Shown here one piece after another: positions 57,786 through 64,000 of a stretch of DNA of 64,000 nt; positions within the stretch are counted from its first letter, which is position 1; each line of letters begins with the position of its first letter. The notes beneath the pieces were generated by a model. That model was not told the origin of the DNA and did not search any database. It saw only the letters and a list, made by a program, of their open reading frames with translations. The translations under genes and the position numbers were made by a program. Source of the stretch: Acinetobacter colistiniresistens (GTDB lineage: Bacteria > Pseudomonadota > Gammaproteobacteria > Pseudomonadales > Moraxellaceae); the NCBI RefSeq assembly GCF_000413935.1, contig NZ_KE340381.1:199209-263208 (forward strand), given 5' to 3'.

Positions 57786-59729
57786 CTAAAGTTCCCCAAT
57801 TAATTTAAGGTATTCCTGTTCAGTCAATACTTTAACGCCTTTATCACGAGCTGCAATAATCTTAGTTTCACCGACCTTGTCGCCAGTTACTAGATAGGTA
57901 GTTTTACCAGTAACCGATTTAGCCACGTTAGCCCCAAGTGCTTTCGCATGCTTTTCCATATCGCTACGGGAACCTTGTTGCATCGAACCAGTAAATACAA
58001 TAAGTGATCCAGCTATAGGAGAATCTGAACGCTCTCTATCAGACTCCTTGGACGTAATACTTAAATTGAAACCTAGGTTATATACTTTAAAAAACTCTTC
58101 TTTCACATTTGCTAGACCTTCAACAATAGCTTCTGCACTTAATTGTGCAAACCCATCTATTTTAACCAAGTCCTCGACCGATATTTCAAAAACTTCAGCA
58201 ATGGCATGATGCTGAAGTAATCTTTCACAGTTTCCGCCAGCTAATCGGGTAACTCCAAATGCAGCAAGAAACCTCCAATCCTCTATTTCAATCTGTCTAC
58301 TTGCTTGGAGTTGATCAATAAGATTCTGTGACGTTTTATCTCCAAATCCAAACTCTACAAATTGATGCTTAGGAATCTGATAGATTTCGTGGATATGCTT
58401 AATACCTTGATTGGTTATTTTTTCAATCACCTTTGGCCCAAAGCCATCTACATTACCCAATGTTTTAAAAAAATGAATCAGTGTATTTTCGGTTTGGGCT
58501 GGACAGTCTGACTTATTCGGGCATATCAAATGATCGCCTTCCCAAATAAGATGAGCACCACAACTAGGACAATTTTCAGGTAATTCTGGCTCTGCTGGTT
58601 TAATAACTTGTTCAATTTTTGGAATAACTAAGCCACTTCTGACTAGCTTAATGATTGCGCCAGGACCAACTCCATTTGTCTTCACCATATGATAGTGGTG
58701 AACAGTTACTCTGCTTAAAGTAGCCCCACTAAGTTTTGTCGGAACCAATTCAGCTACTGGTGAAACTCGACCAGTCCTTGAGGTCTGAGGAACAACTTTT
58801 AATACTTCAACTTCAGCCGATTCATCGTTCACTTTAAAAGCAATTTGCCACCTATGAAACTTTCTCGTAGAGCCCATATGCTCTTTGATCGGTGCATTTG
58901 TAGTTTCTAAGACTAATCCATCAATATCAAAATCAACTGAGTTCCACATACTTTCAAGAATACTCTCAAAGTTTGACAATAACTCTTCAATACTTCCCGT
59001 CCAGTTATCTAATAGTGAAAAAGGGTAGAAGACACAGACACCTTTATCAATTGCCTTTTGGACATCTTCATCAACTTTCTTTTCAGCGATAATTGCTGCT
59101 TGGATATTGCGTGAGTTTTCAAACTTTTCTATCAACACCCTATTAAAGTAACTTTTCTTGATTACGATTTCGCCAGGGCCTAAACCTCTTCCTGCATTTT
59201 TTGCTACTTTAAGTCCTCGTTCAAATGCACGAGTAATATCTTGACCTCTTGTCCCATCACCTCGGGTGTAGAGAGTTGTACCATCATCATAAGCAGCATA
59301 ACCATCAAGTTTTGGTGTAACCTTAATCTCAATCAAATTTTGATCAAATTCAATTTCTGAAGCGGCTTTAGTAATCCTTTCCGTCCATTTTTTAATTTCT
59401 TCCAAAGAATATGCTTTATCGGTAGAAAGCATTTTCTTTGGAAGTGGAACAGTCTTACTATCGATTAAAACTTCAGGCTCTACACTTAATAAGAATGGGT
59501 TCTCTGGATCAAGAGTTTTGAAGTAGTTAAGATATTCATCATACTGCTTATCTTCAATAATCGGATAACCGGATCTGTAAAGAGCATTAGCAACTTTAAG
59601 CAATATTTCCAACTCTTCCCAACTGTGATTATTTGAAAAAAAGAGTTTCTCTACATCGTCTATACTTAAATTAAGCTCGAGCTTTTCAATAATGGCGATT
59701 TGGTTGTCGTTAAATTTATAGTTAGACAT
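57786..59729 (-). CDS. ligA2: Element-borne full-length NAD-dependent DNA ligase (replacement LigA)
   Basis: A complete but divergent LigA of 647 residues. The Ia domain (IIEDKQYDEYLNYF) is followed by the adenylation domain with Lys140 in VTPKLDG, RGDGTRGQDIT, FDIDGLVLE and the AFKV segment. The OB fold comes next (TSRTGRVSPVAEL ... GLVIPK), then a Cys4 zinc finger (Cys387, 390, 403, 409), helix-hairpin-helix repeats and a BRCT domain (LIVFTGSMQQGSRSDM). All catalytic motifs are kept, so it should be active. It begins 11 bases after the stop of the truncated host ligA, and its Shine-Dalgarno AAGGG overlaps that stop. It probably supplies the cell's essential ligase. The symbol ligA2 is a descriptive label. 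Confidence 0.92.
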   Translation of the reverse strand: MSNYKFNDNQIAIIEKLELNLSIDDVEKLFFSNNHSWEELEILLKVANALYRSGYPIIEDKQYDEYLNYFKTLDPENPFLLSVEPEVLIDSKTVPLPKKMLSTDKAYSLEEIKKWTERITKAASEIEFDQNLIEIKVTPKLDGYAAYDDGTTLYTRGDGTRGQDITRAFERGLKVAKNAGRGLGPGEIVIKKSYFNRVLIEKFENSRNIQAAIIAEKKVDEDVQKAIDKGVCVFYPFSLLDNWTGSIEELLSNFESILESMWNSVDFDIDGLVLETTNAPIKEHMGSTRKFHRWQIAFKVNDESAEVEVLKVVPQTSRTGRVSPVAELVPTKLSGATLSRVTVHHYHMVKTNGVGPGAIIKLVRSGLVIPKIEQVIKPAEPELPENCPSCGAHLIWEGDHLICPNKSDCPAQTENTLIHFFKTLGNVDGFGPKVIEKITNQGIKHIHEIYQIPKHQFVEFGFGDKTSQNLIDQLQASRQIEIEDWRFLAAFGVTRLAGGNCERLLQHHAIAEVFEISVEDLVKIDGFAQLSAEAIVEGLANVKEEFFKVYNLGFNLSITSKESDRERSDSPIAGSLIVFTGSMQQGSRSDMEKHAKALGANVAKSVTGKTTYLVTGDKVGETKIIAARDKGVKVLTEQEYLKLIGEL

Positions 59730-59739
59730 TACTGCTACC

Positions 59740-60961
<1,222 letters not shown>

Positions 60962-60975
60962 TTAAATTTCACCAT

Positions 60976-60998
60976 ATAAAAGGGCGGAAAAACCGCCC
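60976..60998 (-). terminator. Terminator after zipA, before ligA
   Basis: GGGCGG / CCGCCC stem with a 5-base loop; read on the minus strand it is followed by TTTTAT. It separates zipA from ligA transcription. Confidence 0.75.
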
Positions 60999-61032
60999 TA
61001 TAATTTTTACTAAATTTATTATAAAAGATTCA

Positions 61033-62022
61033 TTAGACGGTTGCTTGATTTGGACGATAATCAATCACATGATGACGCCAATGTTCTTTCAACTGCGGCG
61101 TGAATTCAAGATTGTTTTCATCGTAAACTTTACCATCAATCTCACGCGCAATTAAGCCTGCGATACTGGTCATCATGTCATAGCCTGTCACCGCCTTGCT
61201 ATTTGGCAATGCAAGGAAAAATGCCAAACCCTGCACCTGTTCCGCAGACAATGTTTCCAAATCAAAACCAGCAGGTCCATTATCTGTGACACGTAATACA
61301 GAGAACATTAATGGGCTTGGCTCATCGGTATTTTCATAACGATGGAAGCAAGACATCTCTCCAAAACGCAGGCCATATTTCAGCAATACTTTGAGTGCTT
61401 TATCACCAGACAAAGCACGGCGTGGGTTTGGATAAACATTAAGGGCAATGATCTGTTCAGCAGTCGCCAATGCACTTTCATCATCACAGCGTTGCTGCTC
61501 ATGCAGATGCACATCCAGAATATTGCTTTCACCGTCAAATTCCTCAATTTCAACAGTTGCAATATTTGGGTTTAAGCTAAGCTCTGTTTCAGCTTTCTCA
61601 TCCTCAGCTTTTTCTGGCGTTGCTAAAAGCGCTTCAACTTCGTCTTGAGACTGCGATTCTAGAACTGTCTCTTGTTTATTTGCACTCGGAGTGAACTCAA
61701 CGACTGGCTCAGGTTCAATCACAACATCAGTTTCACTCGCTTTTACAATGTTTTCTGCAGCAGTTGTTTCAACTGGCGCTTTTGCTTCAATCGGTGCCGT
61801 GTTAAAACTTGGTTCAACGCGTTCAACTGTAGCGGCGACATTGCTTTGTAGAAGTTGATCTCGCACATGACGAGGAATCACAGGTTGCTGACTTTCAGGG
61901 TTAACATGAAGATCTGCTTCTAATGAAGGCTCAACTGGTTTTGGTTTTCTTAAAATCATGATCAAACCAACGAGCATAATCACAACGGCGATAACAATGC
62001 CTATTATTGTATTCATTTCCAT
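61033..62022 (-). CDS. zipA: Cell division protein ZipA
   Basis: Anchors FtsZ at the inner membrane. About 329 residues: an N-terminal membrane span (IIGIVIAVVIMLVGLIMIL), a basic patch (RKPKPVEP), a long acidic Glu/Ala-rich linker (about 40-180), and a C-terminal FtsZ-binding domain (IIALNVYPNPRRALSG ... YGLRFGEMSCFHRYE). The start at 62022 follows GGAG by seven bases, just after the smc stop. It pairs with smc in a conserved order. Confidence 0.93.
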   Translation of the reverse strand: MEMNTIIGIVIAVVIMLVGLIMILRKPKPVEPSLEADLHVNPESQQPVIPRHVRDQLLQSNVAATVERVEPSFNTAPIEAKAPVETTAAENIVKASETDVVIEPEPVVEFTPSANKQETVLESQSQDEVEALLATPEKAEDEKAETELSLNPNIATVEIEEFDGESNILDVHLHEQQRCDDESALATAEQIIALNVYPNPRRALSGDKALKVLLKYGLRFGEMSCFHRYENTDEPSPLMFSVLRVTDNGPAGFDLETLSAEQVQGLAFFLALPNSKAVTGYDMMTSIAGLIAREIDGKVYDENNLEFTPQLKEHWRHHVIDYRPNQATV

Positions 62023-62023
62023 A

Positions 62024-64000
62024 TTAGGACTCCGCAACTAACCCGTATTCTTTTGCCTGTTCTAAATCGACAGTCACTAATTTTGATGTGCCCGGCTCTG
62101 GCATGGTCACTCCCAGTAAATCAGTTGCCATTGTCATCGCCAATTTATTATGTGTAATGTAAATGAATTGCACTTGTTCAGAAAGCTCTTTTACCAAATT
62201 ACAATACCGCTGCACGTTGGCATCATCAAGTGGTGCATCAACTTCATCTAATACACAGAAAGGTGCTGGATTTAACCTAAAGATCGCAAATACTAAAGCC
62301 AGAGCAGTTAAGGTCTTTTCACCACCAGATAATAGTGCCAAAGAACTATTACGTTTGCCAGGTGGACGTGCCATCAGCTTCACCCCAGACTGCCAATCAC
62401 CTTCAAGGCTTAAAGCCGCTTCACCACCACCAAACACCTTTGGAAATAGCAGTTGTAACTCTTGATTGACCTGATCAAAAGTGGTCATAAACAACTTACG
62501 CGTTTCCTGATCAATACTTTTCATCGCGTCTTTAAGCTGATCAACAGTATTTTGCAAATCTTGCATCTGATGACTCAGCTCATCAAAACGCTGTGACACC
62601 TCTTCGTATTCTTGAGAAGCTGCTAAATTAACTGCGCCAATTTTCTCAAACTGTTGTTGTGCTTTTTCCAGTTTTTGCTGATGATCTTTCATTTCTATCG
62701 ACAGATCAGATAAAGCTTCCGCATTTAATTCTTTCAGCTGTTCCAGATAATGTTCACGATCTGATTTTGCTGTCTGCCATGCTAAACGCTTTTGTTCCAA
62801 CTGCTCACGCACCTGCTCGTCTTTCTGTTGAGCTTGATGACGTTGTTCTGTGAGTTGTTGCTGTTTCTCTTGTACTTGATTGAGTTCAAGCTGCCATTCA
62901 TTCCATGTTTTCTGTAGCTTTTCTGTTTGCTGAAATTGCTCGTGAAATTCAGACTCCAAGTTCGGCAGCTCAAGCTGAATCGGATCAACAAACTTCTTAG
63001 CCTGCTCAATTTGTTCGATGATTTGACGATATTGTGTTTTCAGGAACGAGATATCTTTTTCCAATAACTCAATTTGCTGATTGGCTTGCGAGGTCTGGCG
63101 GCGTAAAGCTTCACGTTGCTGTTGTTGTTGAGTCAACTGCTGTTGTTGCTCATCCAACTGCTCATTCAAGTTTTCCACCTGAAACTGTAGCGTCTTATAG
63201 TTCGGCAACACCGCTTCTAATTTCAATGCAAGCGCATGTAGATCAATCTCCAGATCATCACGCTGCATGGCATCTTCTTCCAGTTGCACATCCAGTTGTT
63301 TCAGTTGCTCTGCCAGTTGCTGCTGTTGCAGCACAAAAGCCTGTGCGGTACTTTGTAGCTTGGCAATCTGCACATCCAGTTGCTGCAACTCTTTTTGCTT
63401 TTGTTTCACACTTTGCTGCTGTTGCTGCAAGATTTGTTGTTGCTGTTGCAGGCTTTGCTGTTGTTGGAAAAACTGGTTTTCCAAATCAAGCAACTGGGGT
63501 TGTTTCTGTGCCAGTTGCTGTTGAATTTCCTCTAAACGCACCTGATGAATGAGCATCCCCTGCGCAGTTTGACTATCTTCATCATAGTGCAGTGCAATCA
63601 CCCAGTCTGAGCCGACATGATAACCATCAAGCGTCAGAATAGATTGTGCTTGCTGGAGATGCACTTGATATCGCAATGCTGTGGCTAAATTTTCTGCAAC
63701 GGCGACATTTGTCCATAAAGAAGATTGTGGTGCCTCGATCCATTCACTCAAACAAGTCAGCTCTGCAACTTGAATAGGCTGCTGTTGTGATGATTTTAAC
63801 TGTCGAGCCACACCTTCCTGAAATGATTGTTCACCATCCAGTACATGCGCTTGCAGCCACTTAGCCAAGAACTTCTCAATAATGCTTGCATGCGCTTTAG
63901 CTTGAGCGCTTAAACGTAGGCTTTGCATCAGTCGAACTGCATGTTGATCCTGCTTCGGGCTTTGCTTTGCGACAAGCTGATTCAGGTTTTTTTGTTCAGC
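62024..64000 (-). CDS. smc: Chromosome partition protein Smc, C-terminal part (runs off the window)
   Basis: The reading frame stays open to the window edge, so the N-terminal head is outside. Visible are the hinge region (about residues 1-160 of this part), a long coiled coil very rich in Gln (runs such as QQQQSLQQQQQILQQ), and the C-terminal head with signature LSGGEKTLTALALVFA, Walker B FCVLDEVDAPLDD and switch His in IYITHNKLAM. It is the partner of ScpA/ScpB encoded at 15-16.6 kb. The internal ATG at 63928 is not the real start. Confidence 0.93.
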   Translation of the reverse strand, partial: AEQKNLNQLVAKQSPKQDQHAVRLMQSLRLSAQAKAHASIIEKFLAKWLQAHVLDGEQSFQEGVARQLKSSQQQPIQVAELTCLSEWIEAPQSSLWTNVAVAENLATALRYQVHLQQAQSILTLDGYHVGSDWVIALHYDEDSQTAQGMLIHQVRLEEIQQQLAQKQPQLLDLENQFFQQQQSLQQQQQILQQQQQSVKQKQKELQQLDVQIAKLQSTAQAFVLQQQQLAEQLKQLDVQLEEDAMQRDDLEIDLHALALKLEAVLPNYKTLQFQVENLNEQLDEQQQQLTQQQQQREALRRQTSQANQQIELLEKDISFLKTQYRQIIEQIEQAKKFVDPIQLELPNLESEFHEQFQQTEKLQKTWNEWQLELNQVQEKQQQLTEQRHQAQQKDEQVREQLEQKRLAWQTAKSDREHYLEQLKELNAEALSDLSIEMKDHQQKLEKAQQQFEKIGAVNLAASQEYEEVSQRFDELSHQMQDLQNTVDQLKDAMKSIDQETRKLFMTTFDQVNQELQLLFPKVFGGGEAALSLEGDWQSGVKLMARPPGKRNSSLALLSGGEKTLTALALVFAIFRLNPAPFCVLDEVDAPLDDANVQRYCNLVKELSEQVQFIYITHNKLAMTMATDLLGVTMPEPGTSKLVTVDLEQAKEYGLVAES

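Noticed and set aside
57786-59729. Treating the island ligase as a recent duplicate of host ligA
   Set aside because: It aligns in domain order but differs throughout, including zinc-finger spacing and most non-catalytic residues, so it has a distant origin.
63034-63552. 172-residue plus-strand frame opposite smc
   Set aside because: It is a shadow of the Gln-rich coiled coil; the low-complexity codons keep the antisense frame open.

Overview
The window is about 64 kb of a gammaproteobacterial chromosome, almost certainly Acinetobacter (Moraxellaceae). Reasons are the AT-leaning base composition, the order smc-zipA-ligA, a bioA-bioF-bioC-bioD run, a tRNA-Gln/prs/rplY/pth block, an FMN riboswitch ahead of ribB, and typical protein sequences such as acyl carrier protein, L25 and RluB. 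I cannot name the species.

Layout. Bases 1-17.6 kb are housekeeping genes: three identical tRNA-Gln genes, prs, rplY, pth, panD, an NTE-like patatin phospholipase with a cyclic-nucleotide-binding domain, two related helical proteins of unknown role, riboswitch-ribB, a HAD phosphatase, thiD, a Kbp-like BON/LysM protein, the fatty-acid cluster acpP-fabG-fabD, rpmF-yceD, an EpmC-like hydroxylase, yciO, a GNAT acetyltransferase, scpA-scpB and rluB. Bases 17.6-27.2 kb hold a peptide-uptake operon on the minus strand: two paralogous family-5 solute-binding proteins, an M3 peptidase with a signal peptide, two permeases and a fused double ATPase. Bases 27.7-33.1 kb hold a TonB-dependent receptor followed by its own tonB-exbB-exbD-exbD. 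Bases 33.2-42 kb hold two accessory genes (one SUKH-like), bioD-bioC-bioF-bioA, a possible small structured RNA, a BioH-like hydrolase, a Bcp-type peroxiredoxin, bacterioferritin and an extended SDR reductase.

The striking part is 42.5-61 kb. The NAD-dependent DNA ligase gene ligA, normally essential, is cut in two inside the conserved Gly-Asp-Val-Ile-Pro-Lys motif by an element of about 16.4 kb. The element is flanked by a 5-bp direct repeat (ACATC) and has short inverted repeats at its ends. It carries a four-gene recombinase operon (two clear tyrosine recombinases, one degenerate recombinase-like protein and one small coiled-coil protein). It also carries a complete type IC restriction-modification operon in the order hsdM-hsdS-prrC-like-hsdR. 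At its very end, in the same orientation as ligA, lies a full-length but divergent second NAD-dependent DNA ligase. The stop codon of the truncated host ligA overlaps the Shine-Dalgarno of this second ligase. The element therefore appears to hijack host ligA expression signals and to replace the essential gene it destroys. The replacement ligase differs at the codons matching the target core, which may protect it from insertion.

The nuclease-linked protein between hsdS and hsdR has an ABC-type ATPase domain followed by an Arg-x3-Glu...His triad with the spacing of the PrrC anticodon nuclease. This suggests a two-layer anti-phage cargo: restriction, backed by a tRNA-cleaving suicide response. 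HsdS carries a perfect 12-bp tandem duplication encoding two TAEL units, as in the EcoR124I family. All assignments come from reading the sequence; no database search was possible.
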